DNA of 64,000 nucleotides, from assembly GCF_002795305.1 (NCBI RefSeq), contig NZ_PGGC01000005.1, positions 1 through 64,000 of the forward strand. The letters run 5' to 3'. Position 1 is the stretch's first letter, and each line of letters starts with the position of its first letter. The notes under the pieces were generated by a model that was not told the origin of the DNA, did no database searches, and saw nothing but the letters and a program-made list of their open reading frames with translations. Shown one piece after another: positions 1-9,764 of the stretch. The stretch comes from Aeromonas cavernicola (GTDB taxonomy: Bacteria; Pseudomonadota; Gammaproteobacteria; Enterobacterales; Aeromonadaceae). A program made the position numbers and the translations under genes.

Positions 1-105
1 TATACGGTATGCCACTTAACTCATGATGAGATAGGCGAATGCTACTAAAGGTTCTATGTGGGTTGCTGTTGGTGTCAAGGAAGCCGAGCGTTTGCGTCAT
101 GCACA

Positions 106-143
106 TAAAAAATCCGAAACCCATCAACAGGTTTCGGATTTTC
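106..143. terminator. Intrinsic terminator hairpin
   Basis: The arms AATCCGAAAC (111-120) and GTTTCGGATT (131-140) form a 10-bp stem with a short A/T-rich loop, flanked by an A-run on one side and a T-run on the other, so it could work in both directions. It lies downstream of the isocitrate dehydrogenase gene on the reverse strand. The same stem sequence occurs after slyD at 27008-27050. I see no supported gene in bases 1-221. Confidence 0.75.
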
Positions 144-221
144 ATCTATTAGCAGATTGGGTAGTGGTTTTTAACTGAGTTTCATTCGAGTTAATGATCT
201 TTTTTTAACCTATCAATCAAA

Positions 222-1229
222 TCAAAGCCGTGAAATAACGGCTTGGGTGAATTCATCGGTGGATGCTTGACCGCCTAAGTCTCGGGTCACTCGGTCGCCC
301 GATGCGATGGTGTCACGTACGGCCTTGCGGATCTGCGCGGCTTTATCGTGCATACCGAGGTATTCGAGCATCTGAATTGAGGCGAGGATCACCGATGTGG
401 GGTTAGCAATGTTCTTGCCTGCGATATCGGGAGCTGAGCCGTGCACCGCTTCGAAGATGGCGGCGCCATCGCCGATATTGGCGCCCGGTGCCATGCCAAG
501 ACCGCCGACCAAGCCTGCACAGAGGTCAGAAAGGATGTCGCCAAATAGGTTAGTGGTGACCATCACGTCAAACCGTTCTGGATACATCACCAGATTCATG
601 CACGCGGCATCGACGATCATCTCCTCGTTCTGGATATCTGGGTAACGAGCAGCTACTTCACGGGCAACGTCGAGAAACAGGCCTGAGGTGGATTTAAGGA
701 TATTTGCTTTGTGGATAATGGTGACTTTCTTGCGCTTTTCCTGACGGGCCAGTTCGAAGGCAAAGATGGCGATGCGCTCAGCACCTTCACGGGTGATGAT
801 ACTCATGGCCTCAGCTGTTTGATTATCGTCGCTGCGCTTTTGCCCCGCCCCTGAATACATTCCCTCGGTGTTTTCGCGCACGGTGATGATGTCGATGTTG
901 TCGTAGCGACTTTTCGTCCCCTTGAAGGAGATCACTGGGCGCACGTTGGCGTACAGGTTAAATGTTTTACGCAGGGAGACGTTAATGGAAGTGAAGCCCT
1001 TGCCGACAGGGGTAGTTAATGGCCCTTTGAGGCTGACCTTGTTTTTCTTAATCAGATCCAGCGTGCTTTGCGGTAGTAATTCGCCATGCTTTTCGAGGGC
1101 AACTAAACCTGCATCTGCGTATTCATACTCGAAGTCACATCCTGCGTGATTCAGGATCTGGATGGCAGACTCAATGATGCTGGGGCCAATGCCGTCGCCA
1201 GGGATTACGGTGATGTTTGTTTTAGACAT
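222..1229 (-). CDS. NAD-type isocitrate dehydrogenase
   Basis: This 335-residue protein belongs to the isocitrate/isopropylmalate dehydrogenase family and would oxidatively decarboxylate isocitrate to 2-oxoglutarate in the TCA cycle. The N-terminal GDGIGP motif (about residues 11-16), the substrate-loop segment SINVSLRK and the metal-binding GDILSD region are visible. In the coenzyme loop HGSAPDIAG, Asp-Ile stands where NADP-dependent E. coli Icd has Lys-Tyr. That is the classical signature of NAD preference, and the length also fits the short NAD-dependent form. The ATG is preceded by GGGAGGG about 8 nt upstream, on the far side of a 143-bp gap from xni. It is a single transcription unit ending at the hairpin at 106-143. 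3-Isopropylmalate dehydrogenase is less likely because no leu genes adjoin and the substrate loop is Icd-like. Confidence 0.9.
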   Translation of the reverse strand: MSKTNITVIPGDGIGPSIIESAIQILNHAGCDFEYEYADAGLVALEKHGELLPQSTLDLIKKNKVSLKGPLTTPVGKGFTSINVSLRKTFNLYANVRPVISFKGTKSRYDNIDIITVRENTEGMYSGAGQKRSDDNQTAEAMSIITREGAERIAIFAFELARQEKRKKVTIIHKANILKSTSGLFLDVAREVAARYPDIQNEEMIVDAACMNLVMYPERFDVMVTTNLFGDILSDLCAGLVGGLGMAPGANIGDGAAIFEAVHGSAPDIAGKNIANPTSVILASIQMLEYLGMHDKAAQIRKAVRDTIASGDRVTRDLGGQASTDEFTQAVISRL

Positions 1230-1372
1230 GGGAGGGTTCCACTTCCAGAGGACAGGGGAGGGTTCGGGCCGCTTTATATCATTTATGTAGCAATTCCACC
1301 ACCCTATTTACATATCTCTCATTTTATTCAACATCTGGCATTTGTGGTAAGAAATCGAGCCAGCGTGAAGAG

Positions 1373-2164
1373 TCAAATATCCATTGCTGGCGGGTAACGG
1401 ATATCCCGCAAGTTAAAGCCCAATGGAATGTCGTGTTGTAGCCGGACTAAACGTTGGGCGAGTAAGGATGCTTCTCGATGCTGGCACACTTTGCGTAACG
1501 CGTTACTGGCAGCCTCATGTTGTCCCACATCCAGCAGGGTCGCTAAATCATGGTATTGCTGTAGTAACTGAGTGGCGGTTTTTGGGCCAATCCCGGGCAC
1601 GCCTTTGATGTTTGAGCCACTGACGCCGGTTAGTGCCCAACAATCCACCAGTTGGCTCGGTGCCAAACCATAGTGTTGCTGGACAAACGCCGCATCCAGC
1701 CAGCGTTTGTTGAAGTAGTCACGGATCTGGATGTGTGGGCTGATGAGCTGACAAAACCCCTTATCAGTGGAGATGATAGTGGCCTGATGGCCATGCTGAG
1801 CTATGCCGCAGGCAAGGGTTGCAATTAGGTCATCTGCTTCGTCAGTCTCAGAGAGGAGGGCATCGACCCCACATTCCCAGAAGGCATCTTGCAGCTCAGC
1901 GAGGCCTTCACGCAGCTCAGTGGGCATCGGTGTGCGCCCCTCTTTGTAAGCGGGATAGAGCCTTTTACGCCAGCTTGCGATGTCGCCATCAAACACCGCG
2001 ATAGCATGGGTTGGCTCACTATTAGCCAGTAACTTACGGCAACAGTTGATAAGGTTGGCCCGTGTGGCCAGAAGAGCTTGCGCTGGCGTCAGAGCTTGCT
2101 GGGCTTGTACTGCGTGCAGGCGGCGGATGAGATTGAGGGCATCGATGATCAGCAGGTGTGGCAT
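1373..2164 (-). CDS. xni: Flap endonuclease Xni (ExoIX)
   Basis: This is a 263-residue protein of the 5'-3' exonuclease/FEN family, homologous to E. coli Xni (about 251 aa), which lacks the polymerase part of DNA polymerase I. It starts HLLIIDALNLIRR like the E. coli enzyme, contains acidic metal-site stretches such as SETDEADDLIATL, and has the helix-hairpin-helix segment GVPGIGPKTATQLL. An in-frame start 10 codons upstream exists, but family alignment favours the ATG at 2164. It lies beside ppnN, and in E. coli the two are also close. The role is cleavage of branched DNA flaps during repair or replication. Confidence 0.92.
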   Translation of the reverse strand: MPHLLIIDALNLIRRLHAVQAQQALTPAQALLATRANLINCCRKLLANSEPTHAIAVFDGDIASWRKRLYPAYKEGRTPMPTELREGLAELQDAFWECGVDALLSETDEADDLIATLACGIAQHGHQATIISTDKGFCQLISPHIQIRDYFNKRWLDAAFVQQHYGLAPSQLVDCWALTGVSGSNIKGVPGIGPKTATQLLQQYHDLATLLDVGQHEAASNALRKVCQHREASLLAQRLVRLQHDIPLGFNLRDIRYPPAMDI

Positions 2165-2276
2165 GGGGCGCTCTTGATGGTCAGGATGGCCCATTGTAAC
2201 AACTGGTGCGCCTCATGACAGCCTCGCGGCATGGCTGACCTGATATGGGATAAATGGGATAACACGCAATAACAGC

Positions 2277-2301
2277 AGAGGGGCGCGACAGTGGCCCCTC
2301 T
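2277..2301. terminator. Hairpin downstream of ppnN
   Basis: AGAGGGGC and GCCCCTCT form an 8-bp GC-rich stem with a 9-nt loop in the ppnN-xni gap. There is only a weak A/T tract afterwards, so it may terminate ppnN transcription or be a processing hairpin. Nothing else is supported between 2165 and 2347. Confidence 0.4.
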
Positions 2302-2347
2302 TATTCATGTTGACCGTTCAGGATGGCTGCTTGGCCAGCCTGTTGGG

Positions 2348-3703
2348 CTAGCGCACGATTTCATAGCAAGGTATGTACTGACTCCCGGGCAGCTTCATGC
2401 GTTGCTGTTTCACGAAGCTCTCTAGCAGCTTGTCCATCAAGTGCATCAGCTCCTTATCGCCATGTAGCTTGAAGGGGCCTCTCTTCTCGATAGCACGAAT
2501 GCCCCCTTCTTTGACGTTCCCCGCGACAATGCCAGAGAAGGCGCGGCGCAGGTTAGCTGCCAGTAACTGAGGGAGCTGTTGACGGTGTAGATCTAGACTC
2601 GCCATGTTGGCGTGGTCTGGCTCGAAAGGTAGCTGAAATTCCGGCTCGATCTTCAGTGACCAGTTAAAAGAGTAAGCGTCACCAACTGATTTTCGATACT
2701 CGCGAATTTTGGGCATCGCCTCTTTCATGACCCTGGCAACTTCTGGCGCATTGCCGACGATAATCCGGTAGAGCTTGGTCGCCGGCTCACCGAGGGTTGC
2801 TTTGATAAAGTCGTCGATGGCGCGGAAATAGTCTGCACTCTCTTTCGGGCCGGTCAGGATGATGGGCATGGGCTGCCGCTCGTTCGCGGGGTGCATCATG
2901 ATCCCCAGCAGATAAAGCAGCTCTTCGGCGGTGCCCGCTCCGCCAGGGAAGATAATAATGCCGTGGCCGAGCCGGACGAACGCTTCCAGTCGTTTCTCGA
3001 TATCCGGCAGGATCACCAGCTCGTTAACGATGGGATTAGGGGGTTCAGCTGCAATGATGGAGGGTTCAGTCAGCCCGATGTAGCGGCCATTGCGTACTCG
3101 CTGTTTGGCATGGCCGACAGCCGCGCCTTTCATCGGCCCTTCCATCGCCCCTGGGCCACAGCCGGTACAAATATTCAGCTCGCGTAGCCCTAACTCATTA
3201 CCCACTAAGCGGGTGTATTGGTACTCGATCTCATTGATAGAGTGGCCGCCCCAGCAGACGATAAGGTTAGGGTCGGCACCAGGCTGGATCACTTTGGCGT
3301 TACGCAGGATGGCAAACACCACGTTAGAGATGTGGGTCGAGTTCGTCAGATTAACCTGACGGTTCGATTCTAACTGATTGGAGACGTAGAGAATGTCACG
3401 TAGCACCGAGAACAGGTGCTCCTGAATGCCACGGATGATTTCGCCATCGACAAAGGCGTGCTCCGGGGCATTGAACAGCTCCAGTTTAACCCCCCGCTCA
3501 CGGCGGATCACATGGATATCGAACGACTTGAAGCGCTCTAAAATCTCTTTGGAGCTATCGGTATGGCTACCTGAGTTGAGCACCGCCAGCGAGCAGTTGC
3601 GAAATAACTGATAGATATCGCTGCTTGCTGTTTGCTTGAGGCGATCAACCTCAAGCTGTGACAGCAGGTCCATGCTGCCAACAGGATTGATGTGCGTAAT
3701 CAT
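2348..3703 (-). CDS. ppnN: Nucleotide 5'-monophosphate nucleosidase PpnN (YgdH)
   Basis: This 451-residue protein matches E. coli PpnN (454 aa), which hydrolyses nucleoside monophosphates to base plus ribose 5-phosphate and is allosterically controlled by (p)ppGpp. The lysine-decarboxylase-like (LOG) core is present, with [19 protein letters not shown] and [11 protein letters not shown]-terminal and C-terminal PpnN-specific regions flank it. The start chosen is the ATG at 3703 ([16 protein letters not shown], as in E. coli). It has AGGGGA a few bases upstream, whereas the longer frame reading through to 3823 has no family support. It is a cytoplasmic enzyme of nucleotide salvage. Confidence 0.95.
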   Translation of the reverse strand: MITHINPVGSMDLLSQLEVDRLKQTASSDIYQLFRNCSLAVLNSGSHTDSSKEILERFKSFDIHVIRRERGVKLELFNAPEHAFVDGEIIRGIQEHLFSVLRDILYVSNQLESNRQVNLTNSTHISNVVFAILRNAKVIQPGADPNLIVCWGGHSINEIEYQYTRLVGNELGLRELNICTGCGPGAMEGPMKGAAVGHAKQRVRNGRYIGLTEPSIIAAEPPNPIVNELVILPDIEKRLEAFVRLGHGIIIFPGGAGTAEELLYLLGIMMHPANERQPMPIILTGPKESADYFRAIDDFIKATLGEPATKLYRIIVGNAPEVARVMKEAMPKIREYRKSVGDAYSFNWSLKIEPEFQLPFEPDHANMASLDLHRQQLPQLLAANLRRAFSGIVAGNVKEGGIRAIEKRGPFKLHGDKELMHLMDKLLESFVKQQRMKLPGSQYIPCYEIVR

Positions 3704-3851
3704 AGATTCCCCTTGCACTCGCTTGTTATCGTTGTGGTTTCCCTGGGGAGAAAAGGGGAGCCATATTGCATCCCCTGATTTCGATAGTAGTGGCAACCGA
3801 GGGGCGAGGGAAATAGGGGACAAGTGCGTTCGCTGGTTTTTTAGCCGCCCC

Positions 3852-4985
3852 TCACGCTAGCATCACCTGATCCCGACCCGTGTGTTTGGCGTGATAGAGC
3901 GCCTTGTCTGCTCGCTCGAACACCTCTGAGGGGGTGTCGCCCTCACGAAACAGCGTGGCGCCGATGGAGATGGTAATGGCCACTTTGGCGTCCCGAAAGC
4001 GAAACGGAATGTGTTTGATGGTTTGGCGCAGGGTTTCGAGCGGCTTTTGAAACTTCTCTGGGTTGATATTTGGTAACAGCACGACAAACTCTTCACCCCC
4101 GAAACGTGCGATGAAGTCGGTATCTCGCAGCGTACGTTGTAATGCCTTTGCCACCACCTTTAAGGCCTTATCGCCAGCCATGTGGCCGTAGTTGTCATTG
4201 ATTTGCTTGAAGTGATCAATATCAATGATCGCCAAGCACAAGGGGGTACGGTAACGCACCCAGCGGCGATACTCTTGCTCCAAGCGCTCATCGAGCGCGG
4301 CGCGGTTGTGCACCTGGGTTAAGCTATCGAGAAACAGTTTGTGCTTTTGAATCGTCAGCCGTTTTTTGTATTCGGCCGTCTCTTCTGTGATCAGGCGGAT
4401 CTTGGACTCCATCTTGGAAATATAATTAAGGAGCGAGTTTTCGCGGGATGCTGACTCCGATCTCTCGTGTAACAGGGTGTTGAGCGTGACCAGATGTTCT
4501 GAGATCGCCGCTTTGAGGCTATCGACATGCTGGTATTGAGTCAGGCTGTGGTCGATTGCTTGGATCTGATGCTGTAGCGCCTGATGGCTCTCTGTTCTGG
4601 TTTGCTGTAGGAGGCGACCCTCATCAAGAGATTGAGTCACGCTGGAATGGATCAACGCGAGACGCTCATTGAGGTTAGTTAAAAAAGCACGGGAGGCGGT
4701 CCGCTCTGCTCGGGTTCCTTCGATGATAAGTTCGATAACCCGAAGGCAAGTACTGGCCAACAAGGTGGGTTTGAGCCCAGAGAGTAACTGGCGCCGGATA
4801 TCAGACAAGCTTGCCCCGATGGCTCCTGCAAAATCCAGTTCAGTGATCAGGCGTTGTAACTCATCGCTGAGGCGCTGCTCGTCTTGTGGTGCAAATAGTT
4901 GAGGTTGCTCATCTTGCGAAGAGGTGACTAATGGCGTTTGTTGGAGGCTGGTTGCTTGCTGGTAGAGATCGAGTAGCGTGAGCAT
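3852..4985 (-). CDS. Diguanylate cyclase (GGDEF), C-terminal portion of a frameshifted gene
   Basis: This open stretch of 377 codons ends in a full GGDEF domain that would make cyclic-di-GMP from two GTP. The active-site motif is FGGEEF (about residue 295), preceded by RDTD at the right spacing for an inhibitory I-site. The part before it is predicted coiled coil/helical and not a known sensor. The ATG at 4985 has no ribosome-binding site. The reading frame continues upstream without a stop into sequence that resembles the rest of the same protein, so this is very probably not the native start. The native start is the ATG at 5420, and the gene is interrupted by two frame changes (see the next feature). 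If the frame changes are sequencing errors, the intact protein would have about 522 residues. Confidence 0.75.
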   Translation of the reverse strand: MLTLLDLYQQATSLQQTPLVTSSQDEQPQLFAPQDEQRLSDELQRLITELDFAGAIGASLSDIRRQLLSGLKPTLLASTCLRVIELIIEGTRAERTASRAFLTNLNERLALIHSSVTQSLDEGRLLQQTRTESHQALQHQIQAIDHSLTQYQHVDSLKAAISEHLVTLNTLLHERSESASRENSLLNYISKMESKIRLITEETAEYKKRLTIQKHKLFLDSLTQVHNRAALDERLEQEYRRWVRYRTPLCLAIIDIDHFKQINDNYGHMAGDKALKVVAKALQRTLRDTDFIARFGGEEFVVLLPNINPEKFQKPLETLRQTIKHIPFRFRDAKVAITISIGATLFREGDTPSEVFERADKALYHAKHTGRDQVMLA

Positions 4986-5420
4986 GCGCTGTTGTTGTTC
5001 GCACAGGCGCCATCGGCAGGCGTGTTGAGAAATAGCAGCAGTGATTGGCGGATAGCATGTGGCAGTGTGCTGATCGATGCGAGGTGATGCGCGCCGCTGT
5101 CGAGCGCCGCTTGTGAGAGGCTCATGGATCTCTGTAAGGCGACACTGTGCTGTTGCAGCCGTTTTTCGAGCGCCAATAACTCACGATCTAACGAGGTGAT
5201 CAGTGGATCACTGCGGAATGTTTGTTGCAGTTGAGTCAGTTGGCTATCTAGTTCATGGTACGATACCGTAGCAGCAGAGAATGAGCTGGTTAATAAACTG
5301 GGTACTGCGAATCCGTTCAGCATCTGCCACTAAGACAGTGCCTTCAAGTTCAAGCTGGGTTTGCTGGAGGGACGCTCTGAGTTCGGCTAATTGTCCTGCT
5401 ACGGCAGCGATATCATTCAT
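4928..5420 (-). pseudogene. Detached N-terminal part of the diguanylate cyclase gene
   Basis: From the ATG at 5420, which has AGGGTG a few bases upstream, the frame reads MNDIAAVAGQLAELRASLQQ and continues through FINQL before a TGA at 5253-5255. A second frame, open from about 5332 to 4928, carries SYHELDSQLTQLQQTF, a helical sequence of the same character, and runs on to FLNTPADGA. The first frame then resumes with [16 protein letters not shown] and leads straight into the GGDEF domain. The first and third segments share a frame, so one single-base gain and one loss would restore a continuous protein. Either the gene is decaying or the assembly has two indels. Confidence 0.7.
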
Positions 5421-5488
5421 TATCACACCCTGTGGTGATGATGGTTATTGGGGCAGAGTGACGATGTGCACACTAGGTTTTCAGTTAT

Positions 5489-7768
5489 TCAATCAGCGGT
5501 TGGCGAAGCGCTTCCTGCTTGGGAGCGCGCCAGTTGTGACCAATTAACCCACTGTTTTTCGTGGGACGCGTTGACTTTTACCAATCCCTTGTCAATGGCC
5601 ATCAGACCACATTGCCACACGTCCCCGTTAAAAAACGCCGCTTGTTGGCAATCAATGGCGGCGAGTTCAAGCCAAGCGCTCTGCTGAGAATGATCACTGA
5701 GCTGCGTCGCGCCAGCTAATGCCAAATAACACAGATCAAATAAACCATGGTGGTCCAGAGCGGCCGGCGCTTTGGGCAAAAAAGGGTGGCTAATAATCCC
5801 GAGACTAATGCGTCGATCGAGTGGGTATTCACACGAAAATGCAGCCAGCTCATTCAGTAGCTGGGCGGCTAAGTGGGGTAAGTTGTCCACATGACGCTGG
5901 GGGACGACATAGAGCAAACAGCCTGCGCGTAAGTCATAGATCCGGCCATCTGGTGGTGTTAGACCCGCGACGTAGGCTCCGAATGTTTGCTCGATCTCAC
6001 GGCTGATTTGATAGCCATGACGCTGCGGATTAGTGATTAAAAAAGGAACGTGAAACAGCAGATAATGGAGTTTGTCATCGAACTCACGGGAGGTGTGCTC
6101 ACTGAGATACCAGCGCTCAGATTGCTGCTGACGTTTGACCATCTCCTGTGGCCAACGTTGCATCAGACGCTGCCAATTGGCCAGCTGAGTGCGTGGCTCA
6201 ATGAGCAATGCCTCCCCTGTCTGTTTGGCTAACAGGCGGGCAGCCCGCAATTTTAGCCAGATGGTAAAGAAGAGATAAATAAACAGTGCCAGCAGCAAGC
6301 TGGTGGTGATGCTGGACCAAAGATAGCGTTCTTGTTGGTACTGGCTCTCTTCAAGACGCTGTTCTAATGCCTTGATGCTTTGCCTGCGCTCGATCTGCAC
6401 ATAGTTATCGTGCGCGGTCGTTTGTTCTTGCACGGCCTCTTGTTGACGAACCTCCTCGCCCAGCCGAGTGAAGCTGCGGTAGCTGTCCAGCGCCTTGCGC
6501 AGATAGCCTTTTTGCTCGTAGGCGATTGATAGCAGACGGTAAGCCTCATATTGACGGCGACTATCACCTAACTGGTTGGCAAGGGTTCGCGCGTTTTCTA
6601 ACTGTAAAATGGCGATCGCCGCTTCGTGTTTTTTCAGATATAGCTCGCCGAGTAGGAGCAAGGTATCTATCAGTGGTTCTTTGGCATCATTGGGTTCATG
6701 GGCTTGGCGAGCAGTATTGAGGTAGCGACTGGCGAGAGCGAGATTGCCGCTTTGCAAGTAAGTCTTGCCAATCTCGAAATTAAGTTGGGCAATGTTAATG
6801 CGGTGACGATCTTCATCAAGTAGGTCTAGGGCATTAAAGAGATAGACCAAGGTCATATTGAGATCGCCCAGCTCTCTATTGAGTTGCGCTAGCACCATCA
6901 GAGCATCGCAAAGTAACACTGGGTTACCGATGGCCTGAAAATAGTTGGCTGCGTCAGTGGCGTATTTCAGTGCTTTTTGCGGGTCTTGTTGTTCTTGATA
7001 GAGCTTGACGATCTGGCTTGTCAGTAAACCCAAGAACAAGGGGTCCTTGATCTCTTTCGCCTGTTGCTGGGCATCAATATATTCGCCTAGAGCTAACTGT
7101 GGCTGCAGCAGCGCGCGGTAAAGATCGCCGCTCGTGGCACTGACCCACGCGCTGGTCAGTGGCTCAGGGCGTTTTGCAGCCCAAATCCGAGCGTCTGCCA
7201 GCTGATGCTGGGCATCGGCAAAACGCTTGTTGGCAATATCGTAGGTGGTGCGTAATAGTCGGCTGTAAACTTGCAGCGGACTATTTTGGAGGCTCGGTTC
7301 AGTCAGTAACATCTCAAGCCGTGCCAGCAGCTGACGGCTTTCATCCTCACGGGACGGTCTGATTTCCTGACTGCGTATTTTCAGGTACAGCCCATGGGCT
7401 GTGAGCTCAGGGAATCCCTCCTTTTCGGCTAATACCAACGCCTGATCAAAGGCCTGCATACTGGGTTGATACTGGCCGAGCTGCACCAAGCATTTTCCTT
7501 TGAGCAGATTCGCGCCAATGGTTTGCTGTGCGGTGCTGTAGCTGGTTATCGGTTCACGGTAGCTAGCATCTTGGTGGCTGCTGCTTAGTGGAGTGCTATT
7601 GGCGGTGCGCAGTAGAAAGGCAGAGGAGAGCTGCACACATTTGGCAGGGTCGGTCAGGACCCATGTTTGTGCTTGCTGCAGATCAATAGACAGCTGCTCC
7701 ACGTTCAGGTCCAGATCAGGAGCTGACAGGGAGGAGATCATCATGGTCAGAACAAACAGTTGATTCAT
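5489..7768 (-). CDS. TPR-repeat membrane protein with degenerate GGDEF-like C-terminus
   Basis: This 759-residue protein has an N-terminal hydrophobic segment that looks like a signal peptide. A long array of helical TPR repeats (roughly residues 90-450) follows, including LGDLNMTLVYLFNALDLL and SGNLALASRYLNTARQ. One membrane span (about 482-503, LLLALFIYLFFTIWL) leads into a cytoplasmic region of about 240 residues. That region follows the outline of a GGDEF fold (EPRTQLANWQRLMQ near the start, GLFDLCYLALAGA near the end). The catalytic GG(D/E)EF is absent, with DLRAGCLLYVVPQ in its place. I infer a periplasmic protein- or peptide-sensing receptor with an inactive cyclase-like output domain. 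It sits 68 nt upstream of the diguanylate cyclase gene on the same strand, so the two may be co-transcribed. The precise substrate is unknown. Confidence 0.7.
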   Translation of the reverse strand: MNQLFVLTMMISSLSAPDLDLNVEQLSIDLQQAQTWVLTDPAKCVQLSSAFLLRTANSTPLSSSHQDASYREPITSYSTAQQTIGANLLKGKCLVQLGQYQPSMQAFDQALVLAEKEGFPELTAHGLYLKIRSQEIRPSREDESRQLLARLEMLLTEPSLQNSPLQVYSRLLRTTYDIANKRFADAQHQLADARIWAAKRPEPLTSAWVSATSGDLYRALLQPQLALGEYIDAQQQAKEIKDPLFLGLLTSQIVKLYQEQQDPQKALKYATDAANYFQAIGNPVLLCDALMVLAQLNRELGDLNMTLVYLFNALDLLDEDRHRINIAQLNFEIGKTYLQSGNLALASRYLNTARQAHEPNDAKEPLIDTLLLLGELYLKKHEAAIAILQLENARTLANQLGDSRRQYEAYRLLSIAYEQKGYLRKALDSYRSFTRLGEEVRQQEAVQEQTTAHDNYVQIERRQSIKALEQRLEESQYQQERYLWSSITTSLLLALFIYLFFTIWLKLRAARLLAKQTGEALLIEPRTQLANWQRLMQRWPQEMVKRQQQSERWYLSEHTSREFDDKLHYLLFHVPFLITNPQRHGYQISREIEQTFGAYVAGLTPPDGRIYDLRAGCLLYVVPQRHVDNLPHLAAQLLNELAAFSCEYPLDRRISLGIISHPFLPKAPAALDHHGLFDLCYLALAGATQLSDHSQQSAWLELAAIDCQQAAFFNGDVWQCGLMAIDKGLVKVNASHEKQWVNWSQLARSQAGSASPTAD

Positions 7769-7910
7769 GAGAATAAAGACGCCGCAGGGATGAGGGCATG
7801 TTATCCAAGCCTCACCCTGCGAGTCCAGAGTTTACTCGCGGATCTCAGTGCCAGATTAATGAGAGTAACGTATTGAGATAACAACGATTAACAGCATGTC
7901 ATGGCGACCG

Positions 7911-8759
7911 TCACTGGCGGATCAGGCGTAGATTGGTGGGGACTGGCTCGAAATCGGAGCGAAATGGGTTGATATCGAGACCGCCGCGGCGAGTATAGCG
8001 CGCATACACAGTGAGTTGCGCTGGCTGGCAGTAGTGCTTGAGATCGATGAAAATGCGCTCGACACACTGTTCGTGGAATTCGTTGTGCTGACGAAATGAG
8101 ATGAGGTAGCGCAATAATTTTTGCCGATCGAGGCGGGGACCTCGGTAGCGGATGACCACCGACCCCCAGTCCGGCTGGCTGGTGACCAAGCAGTTGGATT
8201 TCAGCAGGTGGCTGTGCAGTGTCTCCTCCACCATCTCTTGGCCTGCTGCCCCTTGGAGCAGTGAGGCATCAAACTCATATTGATCTACCTCGATATCCTG
8301 ATCATCAATGCACTCCCCCGGTAAGGTGGCAATGTGGTGGGGAGCGTGTGTCAGGGAAAACAAGCGCACCTCGACCTGAGCGCCAGCACAGGCGCTCAGA
8401 TCGCTTTGCAACATGGCGGCTACCGTGTCGATCGCAGCGCAACGGGTCTGATTGAATGAGTTGAGGTAGAGCTTGAATGATTTTGACTCGATCAGATGGG
8501 GGCTGGTCGCAGGAACGGAGACTTCACCCAGCGCCACCATAGGCTTACCTTTCGAGTTGAGCCAAGAGAGTTCGTAGAGTGTCCACATATCACAACCGGC
8601 AAACGGCAAGGTGGCACCCAGTTGTAGATCATCTCGATTGAGTGCGCGAGGCACAGGTTGCAGCAGTGAGGGACTGTATTGACTGAGGTAATCTGATTGC
8701 TGGCCTAGCCGTAAGCCTTTGAGGGCGCTGGCCCCTGCGTATCTATCTTGCGTGCTCAT
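7911..8759 (-). CDS. queF: NADPH-dependent 7-cyano-7-deazaguanine reductase QueF
   Basis: This 282-residue protein is the long, bimodular QueF type. It reduces preQ0 to preQ1 in queuosine biosynthesis. The first half carries the NADPH-binding [16 protein letters not shown] motif. The second half has the active-site cysteine and aspartate in [13 protein letters not shown], and [12 protein letters not shown]. The C-terminus [14 protein letters not shown] matches the family. The start is placed at 8759 ([15 protein letters not shown]) by alignment with E. coli; the longer frame to 8924 overlaps the syd promoter and is not supported. Divergent from syd, as in E. coli. Confidence 0.95.
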   Translation of the reverse strand: MSTQDRYAGASALKGLRLGQQSDYLSQYSPSLLQPVPRALNRDDLQLGATLPFAGCDMWTLYELSWLNSKGKPMVALGEVSVPATSPHLIESKSFKLYLNSFNQTRCAAIDTVAAMLQSDLSACAGAQVEVRLFSLTHAPHHIATLPGECIDDQDIEVDQYEFDASLLQGAAGQEMVEETLHSHLLKSNCLVTSQPDWGSVVIRYRGPRLDRQKLLRYLISFRQHNEFHEQCVERIFIDLKHYCQPAQLTVYARYTRRGGLDINPFRSDFEPVPTNLRLIRQ

Positions 8760-8939
8760 CGATGTTATCCACATGAGTGAAAAGGAAATGGGGCATTGGG
8801 TTGGCAGTGGTGATACCCGCTCTTGTTCGGGTTGCTCGCAAGCGCTCACCTTGGCCGATGCGCTGTGATGCTTCGCCTTGTTTCTCAGGAAATTTGGTGC
8901 TGCAATGGCGAACGTTGTCAGCAATTGTGGGGATTTTTA

Positions 8940-9488
8940 ATGTCGGATCAAGTGTTGTCTGCCCTGACAGATTTTTTGGCGCGATGGCAACAGCATCGAG
9001 AGCAACGATACGGTGTGCCTCGTTGTGACTGGGATGCTGAGTGGCGCTCGGTATGTGAAGTTGCGAAACCCAACGAGGGGAAAGTCGCGTGGCGCCCTTA
9101 TCACAGGGCCCAGCCTGAGGATTTCAGTGCCATAGCCGCCGCTTTGGAGCTAACGCTGCACCCTAGTGCGTTGGCACTGTTTGGGCACTGGTTTAGTCGC
9201 CCCATTCCCTGTCTCTACAAAGGGCTGCGACTTGAATTGATCTTCCCATGGAATGAGGAAGATCTTGAGTTACTGAAGGAAAATTTGATTGGCCATCTCT
9301 TGATGCTGCGTAAATTAAAGCGCCCGCCGTCGATTTTTATTGCGACCACACGTCACGAAAACACCCTGATTTCCTTAGATAACGAAAGTGGTCAAGTGTG
9401 GCTTGAGTGGCTCGATTCGGGTCGCCGCTTGTCACTGGCGTTATCCTTGCCAGCCTTTTTAGCGCGCTTAGAGACGTTACCCCACTAG
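8940..9488 (+). CDS. syd: SecY-interacting protein Syd
   Basis: This 182-residue protein matches Syd (E. coli 181 aa), a peripheral inner-membrane factor that binds SecY and helps quality control of the translocon. The family features RPIPCLYKGLRLELIFPWNEEDLE and the acidic patch are visible in its central region. The ATG at 8940 follows a GGGG-type ribosome-binding sequence. The upstream in-frame extension to 8823 has no homology. It is transcribed divergently from queF, a conserved arrangement. Confidence 0.93.
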   Translation: MSDQVLSALTDFLARWQQHREQRYGVPRCDWDAEWRSVCEVAKPNEGKVAWRPYHRAQPEDFSAIAAALELTLHPSALALFGHWFSRPIPCLYKGLRLELIFPWNEEDLELLKENLIGHLLMLRKLKRPPSIFIATTRHENTLISLDNESGQVWLEWLDSGRRLSLALSLPAFLARLETLPH

Positions 9489-9642
9489 CGTTCACCGCAG
9501 GTGGCACTCACCTAACCAGCCAGAGCCTGGTCTATTCGGGCACAGGCCGCATGATGGGTCTGCTATGCCCCCGATAAGGCTGTGCTGATCGGCTGGTTCA
9601 GCCCTTAAAGATGGCTTAGCACCGCTATCCTTAGGCTCGTTA

Positions 9643-9710
9643 GCTCACCATGTTGGCCCTGCGTCGCGCTCGGACATCTGTACGCTGCGGTTTCTGTGGG
9701 CAAGGTGAGC
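9643..9710. repeat. Intergenic repeat copy 1 with flanking inverted arms
   Basis: GCTCACC (9643-9649) and GGTGAGC (9704-9710) are perfect inverted arms. Inside lies TCTGTACGCTGCGGTTTCTG (9677-9696), which differs at only two positions from the sequence at 29381-29400 downstream of another gene. I interpret it as a short dispersed intergenic repeat. The rest of 9489-9764 shows no gene. Confidence 0.45.
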
Positions 9711-9764
9711 CCGCTCTTATGGATGACCGAGGGGCGCGCCAATCACGCCGACTAGGCTAAGTTC

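Noticed and set aside
1-221. 40-codon forward frame reading through the hairpin at 106-143
   Set aside because: Short, no ribosome-binding site, and it overlaps a clear terminator.
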